Source of the DNA: Nitrospirota bacterium
GTDB taxonomy: Bacteria; Nitrospirota; JACRHJ01
Direction: 5' to 3'
Assembly: GCA_021815285.1 (NCBI GenBank)
Contig: JAKAHE010000004.1
Location: 1-29,598, forward strand
Length of the DNA stretch: 29,598 nt
Shown: piece after piece, positions 1 through 7,435 of the stretch
How the letters are laid out: each line of letters opens with the position of its first letter
Position numbering within the stretch: the first letter of the stretch is position 1
Translations under genes and position numbers: made by a program
The notes under the pieces: model-generated
The model's input: only the letters and a program-made list of their open reading frames with translations
What the model was told of the DNA's origin: nothing
Databases searched by the model: none

Positions 1-2934
1 GATCTCGAGCGGATAATGCGCGAGATAAAGGGCGTCGAGAACGTCTATTCCATCTCCATGAACGGTATGGCCGTTATAACCGTAAAGTTCTATGTCGGGC
101 AGGACAGGGAAAAGAGCCTCCTTAACCTCTACAACAAGGTCATGTCGAACCTCGACTACGCCCCGCCCGGCGTAGTCATGCCGCCTCTTTTCAAGCCGAT
201 AGAGGTGGACGATGTGCCGATTGTCGCAATCACGCTCTCCAGCAGCCGGTCGACCGGCTCCGGCGGCGGATACAGCGATTACCAGCTGAAGCGCGTGGCG
301 GACAATGTATTGATCGAGCTTCAGAAGGTGCCGGGGACTTCAAAATCCTACATCGTCGGCGGTCGCAACAGGCAGGTGCGCGTTACGCTCGACCCCGCCA
401 GACTCGCGGCGCACAATATCTCGCCGCTACAGGTGCAGGGGGCGCTGACGGCGGCAAACGCGAACCTCCAGACCGGAAGCTTCGAGACCGGCGGCAAAAA
501 ATTCTCCATAGAGACCGGCGGCTTTTTCAGTTCCGTGGAAGACGTGAAGGACCTCGTTGTCGGGAGCTACGCCGGCAGGCTCGTATACCTCCGGGACGTG
601 GCCGACGTCGTGGACGGAAAGGAGCCGACGACGCACTTCACGAGGATGGCCTTCGGCCCGGGAAGCGGCGCGCACGACCTGACGGAACACGCCGCCGTAA
701 CGATTGCCATAGCCAAGAAAAGGGGCGAGAACGCCGTCAAGGTATCTGAGGCCATCCTTAAAAAACTGGACGAGCTTAAGAGCTCGCTCCCGCCCGGTAT
801 AATCGCGACCGTTACGAGGAACGACGGGCAGACGGCGAACGACGCCGTGAACGAACTCGTAAGGCACCTTGTACTCAGCATAATAATCGTAGTCATGCTC
901 TTGCTCGTCGCGCTCGGATGGCGGGACGCGATGATTGTCGCGCTTGCCATACCTCTGACGCTTTTCGTCACGCTCGGGACCGGTATGCTCGCGGGGCAGA
1001 CGATAAACAGGATTACGCTCTTTGCCCTCACGCTATCGCTGGGTCTTCTCGTGGACGACGCGATAGTCGTCGTGGAGAACATCCACAGGCACTACCAGGC
1101 GCAGAAGATGCCGCGCCTCCAGGCCGCGATAACCGCCGTGAACGAAATCGGAAGCCCGACGGTTCTGGCGACGCTCACCGTCATACTCGCCTTCCTGCCG
1201 ATGTTCTTCGTAACGGGCATGATGGGGCCGTACATGGCGCCGATACCCTTTAACGTCCCGGTCGCCATGCTCGCGTCACTTATGATTGCGTTCATTGTAA
1301 CGCCGTGGGCGGCCTTCAGGCTGGTGAAGGTGAGGCACGCGGGCGAGGGGAAGCTCGAGGACACGCGGATATTCAGGCTGTATAAAAAAATACTGGGGCC
1401 GCTGCTTGAGAGCAAATCGAAAAGGCGCATGTTCATAGCCGTGATAATCGTCCTGTTCCTGGCCGTCATGACGTTTCCGCTTCTTGAGTGGGTGCAGTTC
1501 CGGATGCTCCCGAAGGCGAACAAGAACACGTTTCTGATTACCGTCGATATGCCGAGGGGCACGGCGCTCGAAGACACGGACAGGGTGGCGAGGGCCGTCG
1601 GGCGCTATGTGTCCACGATACCGGAGGTGGAAAACTACGAAACGTTCGTGGGCGTGCCCTCAGTGATTGACTTCAACGGCCTCCTGCGCGGGAGCGGCGC
1701 GCGGAACATGCCGCAGTATGCGGACATAAGGGTTAACCTTGTTGACAAGTCAGACCGCTCAATCTCGAGCGAAGACCTCGTGCTGAAGATAAGACCGGAG
1801 ATTGCCGCGCTCGGCAAAAAATACGGCGCGAACATAAAGATTGTCGAAGACCCGCCCGGGCCGCCCGTCCGCGCGACAGTCCTGGCGGAGATTTACGGCC
1901 CGCATTACAGGGAGCTTCGCGCGCTGGCAAAGGAGGTGCGCGGACTTTTCTCAAGGACCGCCGGAGTTACGGACATCGACGACAGCCTCCAGGCGGACTC
2001 GACCATGTATCACATAATCGTGGACAAGACCAAGGCCGCCGAGAACGGAATATCCACGGAACAGATAATCGGCGCCATGAGGATAGCGCTCGAAGGAGTT
2101 ACCGTCACCACGCTTCACGTCCCGGACGAGAAGAACCCCGTGGACATCTTCCTGCGTTTCCCGCGCGCCATGCGGGCTACGCCGTCGAGCCTTGGGCAGA
2201 TATACGTCATGGGAAAGGACGGAAGCCAGATACCACTGACGGAGCTTGCCCATGTCGTGCCTTCGGGCGAGGACAAGCCGATATACCACAAGGACATGAG
2301 GAAGGTGACTTACGTTTACGGGGAGATGGCCGGAAGACCGCCGCTCTACGCCGTCATAGACATGATGAAATGGCTCGAAAAACATCCCCTGCCCAAGGGG
2401 TACAGCCTGAACTGGGGCGGGGAGATGAAGCTTACGAAAGATGTCTTCCGGGACTTGGGCGCGGCGATGGCCGTCGCGCTCGTCCTGATATACCTCCTTC
2501 TCGTGGGCAAGTTCCGCTCGTTCATCGTGCCGTTCATAATAATGGGCCCGATACCGCTCGCCATGATAGGAATAATGCCGGGCTTCGCCCTGACAGGGGT
2601 CTATTTCTCCGCGACGTCCATGATTGGCGTCATAGCGCTTGCGGGCATAGTCGTAAGGAACTCGATTATTTTAATCGAGTTCATACAGGACAAGAAAAAC
2701 GAAGGCATGCCCATAGAGCGCGCGTTGATAGAGGCCGGGGCGATTCGCACGAGACCCATTGTCCTCACCGCCCTTGCGGCCATACTCGGCGCCTCCGTAA
2801 TCGCGTCCGACCCCGTCTGGAGCGGTCTTGCGTGGTCGCTTATATTCGGCATGGCGGCCTCCACGGCGCTCACGCTCGTTGTGATACCGGTATTGTATTA
2901 CATATTCCAGCGGAAGAAGTGGGAGGAGGTATAA
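1..2934 (+). CDS. RND-family efflux permease, HAE1-like (5' end outside window)
   Basis: Inner-membrane proton-driven efflux permease of the AcrB/MexB superfamily, exporting substrates with a periplasmic adaptor and outer-membrane channel. The frame is open to the left edge (first codons DLERIM), so the ATG at position 16 is internal. By comparison with AcrB, roughly the first 60-70 residues are missing. Visible features are porter-domain sequence, the TM4 motif GLLVDDAIVVVENIH carrying the AspAsp pair of drug-type (HAE1) pumps rather than the single Asp of metal pumps, and a C-terminal helix bundle. The position of AcrB Lys940 reads Arg (GIVVRNSIIL), a conservative change, and the Arg and Thr of the last relay segment (IRTRPIVLTA) are kept. 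The adaptor and channel genes would be expected upstream, outside the window. The crotonase gene follows after one base. Substrate cannot be predicted. Confidence 0.95.
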   Translation, partial: DLERIMREIKGVENVYSISMNGMAVITVKFYVGQDREKSLLNLYNKVMSNLDYAPPGVVMPPLFKPIEVDDVPIVAITLSSSRSTGSGGGYSDYQLKRVADNVLIELQKVPGTSKSYIVGGRNRQVRVTLDPARLAAHNISPLQVQGALTAANANLQTGSFETGGKKFSIETGGFFSSVEDVKDLVVGSYAGRLVYLRDVADVVDGKEPTTHFTRMAFGPGSGAHDLTEHAAVTIAIAKKRGENAVKVSEAILKKLDELKSSLPPGIIATVTRNDGQTANDAVNELVRHLVLSIIIVVMLLLVALGWRDAMIVALAIPLTLFVTLGTGMLAGQTINRITLFALTLSLGLLVDDAIVVVENIHRHYQAQKMPRLQAAITAVNEIGSPTVLATLTVILAFLPMFFVTGMMGPYMAPIPFNVPVAMLASLMIAFIVTPWAAFRLVKVRHAGEGKLEDTRIFRLYKKILGPLLESKSKRRMFIAVIIVLFLAVMTFPLLEWVQFRMLPKANKNTFLITVDMPRGTALEDTDRVARAVGRYVSTIPEVENYETFVGVPSVIDFNGLLRGSGARNMPQYADIRVNLVDKSDRSISSEDLVLKIRPEIAALGKKYGANIKIVEDPPGPPVRATVLAEIYGPHYRELRALAKEVRGLFSRTAGVTDIDDSLQADSTMYHIIVDKTKAAENGISTEQIIGAMRIALEGVTVTTLHVPDEKNPVDIFLRFPRAMRATPSSLGQIYVMGKDGSQIPLTELAHVVPSGEDKPIYHKDMRKVTYVYGEMAGRPPLYAVIDMMKWLEKHPLPKGYSLNWGGEMKLTKDVFRDLGAAMAVALVLIYLLLVGKFRSFIVPFIIMGPIPLAMIGIMPGFALTGVYFSATSMIGVIALAGIVVRNSIILIEFIQDKKNEGMPIERALIEAGAIRTRPIVLTALAAILGASVIASDPVWSGLAWSLIFGMAASTALTLVVIPVLYYIFQRKKWEEV

Positions 2935-2935
2935 T

Positions 2936-3742
2936 ATGGCCTACGTTACATTCACCGACCCTGAGTGCATAGGCGCGATAATCTTGAACGACCCCCCGGA
3001 CAACTACATCTCCCGAAAGGTGATGGCGGACATAAACAGGTTCATAGAAGAGGACTTGAGGCCGAAGATAAAGCTTTGCAGCGTCGTCATAACCGGCGAA
3101 GGCCCGAACTTCTCAGCAGGCATGGACATAAAGGACATGGTTAAGGTAGGACGCGAGGAGGCGAAGCTTCTCTCCCGCATAGGCCATAAGGCCATGCGCG
3201 GCCTGGAGGAATTGCCCGTGCCTGTCATCGCGGCCATAAGCGGCAAGGCGTTCGACATAGGCTTCGAGCTCTCCCTTGCGTGCGACCTGAGGATATGCAC
3301 GAAAGACGCCGTGTTTTCGATGTCCACGATAAAGATAGGCGTGCCGCCCTCTTCCGGCGCGACGGCCCGTCTCCCGGCGATAGTCGGCGCGGGGAGGGCG
3401 AAGGAGATTCTCTTTACAGGCAGGGAGGTAGGCGCGTCGGAGGCGTTCGAGATAGGGCTTGTAAACCAGGTCGTGAAAGACCAGCACGAGCTGATGGACG
3501 CCGCGCGGGATTTCGCCTTCAGGATAGCCAACAATGCCCCGGACTCCGTGCGCCAGGCCAAGACGCTTGTAAACTCCGGCCTCGACAAGGGTTTCTCGGA
3601 CATACTCGAAGAGGCCGAGATAAACGCCTTCGGGGAGTCTTTCGGCCCGGGAACGGAGCAGAGAGACGGGATGGAGGCCTATCTCGAAGGCAGGAAAAGC
3701 CCCTGGAGCAAGGACAAGGTGGAGTGGTGCAAGTTCAAATAG
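2936..3742 (+). CDS. enoyl-CoA hydratase/isomerase (crotonase) family protein, atypical active site
   Basis: 268-residue crotonase fold protein, usual length for the family. The first oxyanion-hole segment is intact (NFSAGMDIKDM, about residues 58-68). The second segment reads KAFDIGFELSLACDLR rather than the usual GGG-x-ELALACDLR. Glu111 matches the first catalytic Glu of rat hydratase (Glu144). The second catalytic Glu (Glu164, in a PE-I motif) is replaced by Thr131 (SMSTIKIGVPP), and the following GGTQRL reads GATARL. The fold and CoA binding are therefore well supported, but simple hydratase chemistry is doubtful; an isomerase, hydrolase or other crotonase reaction is possible. The gene starts one base after the RND stop, with a GGAGGAGG ribosome binding site inside the end of that gene, so the two are probably cotranscribed. 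The functional link to an efflux pump is unclear. The stop abuts the stop of the convergent two-CW gene. Confidence 0.9.
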   Translation: MAYVTFTDPECIGAIILNDPPDNYISRKVMADINRFIEEDLRPKIKLCSVVITGEGPNFSAGMDIKDMVKVGREEAKLLSRIGHKAMRGLEELPVPVIAAISGKAFDIGFELSLACDLRICTKDAVFSMSTIKIGVPPSSGATARLPAIVGAGRAKEILFTGREVGASEAFEIGLVNQVVKDQHELMDAARDFAFRIANNAPDSVRQAKTLVNSGLDKGFSDILEEAEINAFGESFGPGTEQRDGMEAYLEGRKSPWSKDKVEWCKFK

Positions 3743-3940
3743 TCAGAACCTGTTGGCGTAATTGATATAGAAATCGCACCTCCGGCAGTATTCGATTTTC
3801 TCCGCCCGCGTCTTCATCCTCATCTTTCCGGAATCGCAAAGCGTACCGGTAACCTTCCAGCAGTCCGCGCCCTGCTCCGGCCATGCAGGGCAATTTTTCA
3901 TTACCTCTTCCGCGCACTTCCTGATTTCCCAGCAGTTCAT
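3743..3940 (-). CDS. two-CW domain small cysteine-rich protein
   Basis: 65-residue cytoplasmic protein (no signal or membrane segment) with seven cysteines at residues 3, 9, 17, 27, 35, 52 and 55. It has two Cys-Trp pairs (CW at 3-4 and 27-28) and a closing CRRCDFY. This layout matches small proteins annotated as two-CW domain-containing, found alone or next to signal-transduction genes in Deltaproteobacteria and relatives; function is unknown and metal binding is an inference from the cysteines. A GAGGGGG ribosome binding site lies just upstream of the ATG at 3940. The stop abuts that of the convergent crotonase gene, so the transcripts meet tail to tail. A longer overlapping frame on the same strand (start 4007) has no comparable composition and is judged spurious. 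Confidence 0.8.
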   Translation of the reverse strand: MNCWEIRKCAEEVMKNCPAWPEQGADCWKVTGTLCDSGKMRMKTRAEKIEYCRRCDFYINYANRF

Positions 3941-4093
3941 GCCGTTCCCCCTCTATTATTAAGAATAACAGCGGATTACAAATACAATATCTGACATATT
4001 TTGTCAATATAAAAACAGACTAATCTAAAGTTAAAACTTTAAGATAAGCATCGAGACGCGATACCGGGATTTATGACTTCATATTTCTTTATT

Positions 4094-4122
4094 TTGTGAT
4101 ACAATCCGGCGTCTGCTATACT
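4094..4122 (+). promoter_or_regulatory. sigma70-like promoter for the alpha/beta hydrolase
   Basis: TTGTGA (4094-4099), 17-base spacer, TATACT (4117-4122). Transcription would start near 4129, leaving a leader of about 32 bases before the ATG at 4161 but only about 14 bases before the ATG at 4143. This agrees with 4161 being the true start. Confidence 0.5.
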
Positions 4123-4145
4123 TTCCGGAAAATCACAACTCCATG

Positions 4146-4153
4146 AAAAGGAG
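4146..4153 (+). promoter_or_regulatory. ribosome binding site that decides the hydrolase start
   Basis: AAAAGGAG lies 7 bases before the ATG at 4161. The alternative ATG at 4143 has no recognisable site before it and overlaps this one, so the gene is called from 4161. Confidence 0.65.
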
Positions 4154-4160
4154 CCTGCCC

Positions 4161-4889
4161 ATGAAAAGCCTGGCAGGGATATTTTTTATCCTGGCGTTTC
4201 TTCCCGTCGCGGCTTCCGCCGCAACGCCCCGCGAGATAACCGTCCATACCCCGGACGGCTGGACGCTCCACGGCACGTATTATTCCGGCAGAAAGGGAAT
4301 GCCCGTGATACTCCTTATGCACAAGCTCGGAAGCGACCGAAGCGAGTTCATCGGGCTTGCCAGGGAATTAAGCAGAAGGGGTTATAATGTCGCCGCGTAC
4401 GACGCGCGCGGGCACGGAGAGAGCACGCTTCATAACGGGGAAAGGGAGACCTTCGAGAGCTTTTCCGACCAGGACTTTGAAAATATGACGACAGACGAAG
4501 GCGCGCTGCTGGATTACCTGCGCAGAAACGGTGCGGGAAGGAATGTCCCCGTCGGGCTTGTCGGGGCGTCGATACAGTCCTCCACAGGGCTTATCTATGC
4601 CGCAAGGCACCCGGCGGTAAAGGCGCTCGTCATGCTCTCGCCCGGGCTTGCATATCACAACATAGACACGACTGCACCCATGAAGGAATACGGGAAAAGG
4701 CCGGTATTCATCGCCGCTTCGAGGGAGGACACGACGTCTTACGAGGCGGTGGGTGTATTGTCGAAGCTCGCCCGCGGGCAAAAGAAGGTGGTAATACTCT
4801 CAGACGCCGGGCATGGCGCGCAGATGTTCCAGAAGGACCCGAAACTGCTTTCGCAGGTGGCGGACTGGCTTGGCGAATACCTGAAATAA
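4161..4889 (+). CDS. secreted alpha/beta-fold serine hydrolase
   Basis: 242 residues from the chosen ATG. An N-terminal signal peptide (MKSLAGIFFILAFLPVAASA, cleavage expected after the AlaSerAla) sends it to the periplasm or outside. The body is an alpha/beta hydrolase: early strand PVILLMHKLGSDRSEF supplies the oxyanion region, the nucleophile elbow is LVGASIQSS with the Ser in a G-x-S-x-Q context instead of the usual G-x-S-x-G, the acid is probably the Asp of SREDTTS, and the catalytic His is in SDAGHGAQMF. DARGHGES is typical of esterases and peptidases of this superfamily. An esterase, lipase or small peptidase is most likely; the substrate cannot be read from the sequence. It has its own promoter and stands alone, convergent with a microprotein gene downstream. 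Confidence 0.85.
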   Translation: MKSLAGIFFILAFLPVAASAATPREITVHTPDGWTLHGTYYSGRKGMPVILLMHKLGSDRSEFIGLARELSRRGYNVAAYDARGHGESTLHNGERETFESFSDQDFENMTTDEGALLDYLRRNGAGRNVPVGLVGASIQSSTGLIYAARHPAVKALVMLSPGLAYHNIDTTAPMKEYGKRPVFIAASREDTTSYEAVGVLSKLARGQKKVVILSDAGHGAQMFQKDPKLLSQVADWLGEYLK

Positions 4890-4904
4890 ACGGGGAAGAG
4901 GCTT

Positions 4905-5000
4905 TTAATATCCGGCTGGGCCGGAAAGGGTGTAGTTCAGCATCCCAAGACCGACACAGGCGCCAAGGAGCACAACGAACAGAAGTATGCGCTTAAGCAT
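4905..5000 (-). CDS. 31-residue single-span membrane microprotein
   Basis: Short frame of 31 codons plus TAA. The N-terminus is MLKRILLFVVLLG: two early basic residues followed by an uninterrupted hydrophobic stretch to about residue 22, then a short polar tail ending GPAGY. The layout predicts one transmembrane helix. A GGAG ribosome binding site sits 6 bases before the ATG (ACGGAGTTAGAA then ATG). It lies between the convergent hydrolase and the divergent histidine phosphatase, with a 10-bp inverted repeat just upstream. No known family is recognised; it could act as a small subunit or regulator of a membrane complex, which is inference only. The membrane pattern plus the well-placed ribosome binding site support a real gene, but so short a frame needs conservation evidence. 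Confidence 0.5.
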   Translation of the reverse strand: MLKRILLFVVLLGACVGLGMLNYTLSGPAGY

Positions 5001-5030
5001 TTCTAACTCCGTAAACTTTATTAAAATAAT

Positions 5031-5057
5031 TTCAGCCATCCAATATCGATGGCTGAA
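5031..5057. repeat. 10-bp perfect inverted repeat in the divergent intergenic region
   Basis: TTCAGCCATC (5031-5040), 7-base loop, GATGGCTGAA (5048-5057). It lies 31 bases upstream of the microprotein ATG and 85 bases upstream of the histidine phosphatase ATG. No T-run follows on either strand, so it is not a good intrinsic terminator; it may be a repressor operator or an RNA hairpin in the microprotein leader. A TATAAT (5059-5064) sits next to it without a convincing -35. Confidence 0.55.
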
Positions 5058-5142
5058 TTATAATGCATGATTGTTAAACGGGGGTTAATCCTATATTAAT
5101 TTTTATTAAGAAGCAACATAAAAACGAGGAGGCGAAGAAAAG

Positions 5143-5637
5143 ATGAAAATAGTAATCATAACCCATGCGAAGACCGCGAACAGGCCACCAAAGAGACTCA
5201 GCCTTACCGGCAGGTATGAAGTGGAACAGGTGGTGGATATGCTGAAGGGCAGGCTCGGAGAGCGTTACCGGATACAGAAGGCCGTGTCCTCTCCGGCGGC
5301 AAGGTGCCTTGATACCGCGCTTCTCACGCTTGAGGAACTCGGCTCGGACGACATATCGAAGGTTGATACCGACAAGAGGCTTGGCCGCCTGGACAAGCCC
5401 GACCTCCTGGAGTCCGTGATACGCGAGAACGCTCAGGAAGGGCTTGCGATATTCTGCCATGCGGACGTCGCCGGGGTTCTCCCGCACAAGGAGAACATTA
5501 AGGGTATAAAGGAAGGCTGGTTCGAGATGAAGCCCGTGCTCGTGATTATGGACTGGGCGCCCTCGCACAAGTGGAACGAAAGCTCCGTCGACGCCGTGCT
5601 CACCGTCCCGGAAGAGACGTCGCTGATGAAGGAATAG
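5143..5637 (+). CDS. histidine phosphatase superfamily (SixA-like) protein, degenerate active site
   Basis: 164-residue cytoplasmic protein. The overall pattern fits the histidine phosphatase (phosphoglycerate mutase-like) superfamily, SixA-type: N-terminal strand followed by MKIVIITHAKT, the second-Arg segment SSPAARCLDTA, and the late-His segment IFCHADVAGVL. The signature RHG at the N-terminus is changed: His8 is kept but the preceding Arg is Thr7 and the Gly is Ala9. In active members that Arg binds phosphate, so activity may be lost or altered. A GAGGAGG ribosome binding site precedes the ATG. It ends 4 bases before the stop of the convergent oligopeptide ATPase gene. Family assignment is fairly sure; enzymatic function is doubtful. 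Confidence 0.7.
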   Translation: MKIVIITHAKTANRPPKRLSLTGRYEVEQVVDMLKGRLGERYRIQKAVSSPAARCLDTALLTLEELGSDDISKVDTDKRLGRLDKPDLLESVIRENAQEGLAIFCHADVAGVLPHKENIKGIKEGWFEMKPVLVIMDWAPSHKWNESSVDAVLTVPEETSLMKE

Positions 5638-5641
5638 GTTT

Positions 5642-6613
5642 TTATCTCCCCTGCGCGCGGAAGCATCGCACCAAATGGCTGGGCTTCACCTCGATAAGCT
5701 CCGGCTCGGTCTCGGAGTATTCCGGTTTTGCGTAGGGGCAGCGGGGAAGGAACTTGCATCCGTGCGGGAGTTCGCTTAGCCTGGGCACCATGCCGGGAAT
5801 GGCCTTAAGCCGCGAAAGTTTCTCGCCCGGCTTCGGGATGGACGCCAGAAGCCCTTCGGTATACGGGTGCAGTGGGTCGTGGAATATGTCGTCCGTACGA
5901 GCCTCCTCGACAATTCTTCCGGCGTACATAACGGCGACCCTGTCCGCCAACTGCGCGATAATTCCCAGGTCGTGCGTTATGAGGATAATCGCCGTGCCGG
6001 TCTTTTTGCGGATGTCGTCGAGGAGCGTAAGTATTTGGGCCTGAATCGTCACGTCGAGCGCGGTCGTGGGTTCGTCGGCAATGACAAGCGCCGGCCCGCA
6101 TGAGATTGCCATCGCAATCATCACCCTCTGGCGCATCCCGCCGGAGAGCTGGTGCGGGTAGGCGTCGAGGAGCTTTTCCGGCTCCGGCAGGCCGACAATG
6201 TCGAAGAGTTCTGCAACGCGGGCGCGCGCCCGGTCTTTCTTCAGACCCTTGTGGACTGCGAGCGCCTCGGCAACCTGGTCGCCGACGGTGAAGACTGGGT
6301 TGAGCGAGGTCATCGGCTCCTGGAATACCATGCCTATCCTGCCGCCCCGGACGGATCGCATCTTCGGCTCCGGGAGCTTTAGCAGGTCTACTCCCTCGAA
6401 TATCACGGAGCCGCCGGCGACGCGTCCCGGAGGGTCCGGGAGGATGCGCATTATGGACAGGGCCGTTACGCTCTTGCCGCAGCCGGACTCGCCGACAAGT
6501 CCAAGAACCTCTCCCTGATTCACGTGGAAGCTTACGCCGTCAACGGCGTAGAAGTTTCCCTCGCGCGTGCGGAACTCTGTGCGCAGGTTATTGACTGAAA
6601 GCAACGGTGGCAT
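5642..6613 (-). CDS. oligopeptide/dipeptide ABC transporter ATP-binding protein, OppD/DppD type
   Basis: 323-residue cytoplasmic ATPase that powers peptide (or nickel) uptake through an OppBC-type permease. Visible motifs are Walker A GLVGESGCGKSVTAL, Q-loop FQEPMTSLNP, signature LSGGMRQRV, Walker B ALVIADEPTTALD and H-loop LITHDLG. The C-terminal oligopeptide extension with its Cys residues (GCKFLPRCPYA) is present, so the protein is full length. An upstream ATG at 6670 in frame would add 19 residues (starting MTIAGHCEEPEATRQSQIL) that are entirely encoded by a palindromic repeat, so the start is set at 6613 (MPPLLSVNNLRTEF). No good ribosome binding site is seen there. No permease or binding-protein gene adjoins it; the likely partners are the OppA- and OppF-type genes about 18 kb away in this window. 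Confidence 0.92.
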   Translation of the reverse strand: MPPLLSVNNLRTEFRTREGNFYAVDGVSFHVNQGEVLGLVGESGCGKSVTALSIMRILPDPPGRVAGGSVIFEGVDLLKLPEPKMRSVRGGRIGMVFQEPMTSLNPVFTVGDQVAEALAVHKGLKKDRARARVAELFDIVGLPEPEKLLDAYPHQLSGGMRQRVMIAMAISCGPALVIADEPTTALDVTIQAQILTLLDDIRKKTGTAIILITHDLGIIAQLADRVAVMYAGRIVEEARTDDIFHDPLHPYTEGLLASIPKPGEKLSRLKAIPGMVPRLSELPHGCKFLPRCPYAKPEYSETEPELIEVKPSHLVRCFRAQGR

Positions 6614-6619
6614 TAAAAT

Positions 6620-6695
6620 CTGAGATTGCCGCGTCGCCTCCGGCTCCTCGCAATGACCCGCGATTGTCATTGCGAGCGAAGCGAAGCAATCTCAG
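6620..6695. repeat. palindromic dispersed repeat (MITE/REP-like) upstream of the OppD-type gene
   Basis: Imperfect 76-base inverted repeat. Outer arms are CTGAGATTGC (6620-6629) and GCAATCTCAG (6686-6695); inner arms are CTCGCAATGAC (6647-6657) and GTCATTGCGAG (6666-6676). The right arm reads GTCATTGCGAGCGAAGCGAA then GCAATCTCAG. This belongs to a repeat type common as scattered copies in Nitrospirota, Deltaproteobacteria and other genomes. It fills the gap between the TPR gene stop and the OppD start. It may fold in the transcript and uncouple the two genes. A related single arm is found at 24593-24619. Confidence 0.85.
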
Positions 6696-6704
6696 CCTTT
6701 GACT

Positions 6705-7433
6705 TTAAAGGTTCTCCAGGCTCTCCCCGCCTTCCTGCTCGCTCTGGATAAACTTCAGGTACATCTTGGCGTCCGTATTCTCCGGGTTCATCTCGAGCGT
6801 CTCGGTCCATTCCTTCACGGCCAAGTCTATGAAGCCCTTCATGTAATATGTTATGCCGAGGTTGATGCGGGCGGGGATGTAGCGCGGGTGTATCTCCCGG
6901 GCCTTCATGAACTCGCGTATCGCCTCGTTGTACATGCCCTTCTCGCGGTACGCGATGCCGACTTTCGTGAGGATGTCCACGCAGGCCGGCCGCAGGTTTA
7001 TGGCCTTTCTGTATTCCTCCACGGCTTCTCCGAAAAGCCCCATGTCGTAGTATATGTCGCCTATCCTCGCGTGTTCGTTGGCGAGTTTTCCCTTTATGAA
7101 CGGGTCTATGGAATATGGCGAGCCGTGGGCGATCTTTGCGGCCTTGCCGAATATCTCGTTCGCCTCGGCGTACTTGCCCATGTCGTTCAGCGTCACGGCG
7201 AGGTTAAGCGAGACCTCGGTATAGCTGGGGTTTAACGCCAGAGCCTTTCTGAACGCCTCTGCCGCCCTGGAAAGCTCCCCCTTCCCGTGGTATATCTGGC
7301 CCAGCTTGTTGAAGACGTCGGCGTAAGGCCGCATCGTAACCACCCGCTCGAGATATTTCTGGGCCTCGGCCCAGTCTTTGTTGTTGAAGGCGTCCCTGCC
7401 GCGCATATACAGCTCGTCCACGTTCTCGGCCAT
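6705..7433 (-). CDS. tetratricopeptide repeat protein
   Basis: 242-residue cytoplasmic protein made almost entirely of TPR units, for example YMRGRDAFNNKDWAEAQKYL, KLGQIYHGKGELSRAAEAF, RIGDIYYDMGLFGEAVEEY, KVGIAYREKGMYNEAIREF and NLGITYYMKGFIDLAVKEW. No signal peptide or enzymatic domain is seen, so it is a protein-interaction scaffold. The ATG at 7433 follows the stop of the ATP-type phosphofructokinase gene by 2 bases, with an AAGGAG ribosome binding site inside that gene's end, so translation is probably coupled. The frame is open further upstream, but that part overlaps the kinase gene and has no TPR character. Its place behind two glycolytic genes is suggestive, but no specific partner can be named. 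Confidence 0.9.
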   Translation of the reverse strand: MAENVDELYMRGRDAFNNKDWAEAQKYLERVVTMRPYADVFNKLGQIYHGKGELSRAAEAFRKALALNPSYTEVSLNLAVTLNDMGKYAEANEIFGKAAKIAHGSPYSIDPFIKGKLANEHARIGDIYYDMGLFGEAVEEYRKAINLRPACVDILTKVGIAYREKGMYNEAIREFMKAREIHPRYIPARINLGITYYMKGFIDLAVKEWTETLEMNPENTDAKMYLKFIQSEQEGGESLENL

Positions 7434-7435
7434 AC

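Noticed and set aside
6614..6670. In-frame 19-codon extension of the OppD-type gene
   Set aside because: It is encoded by the palindromic repeat, is not family-like, and the ATPase domain begins normally from 6613.
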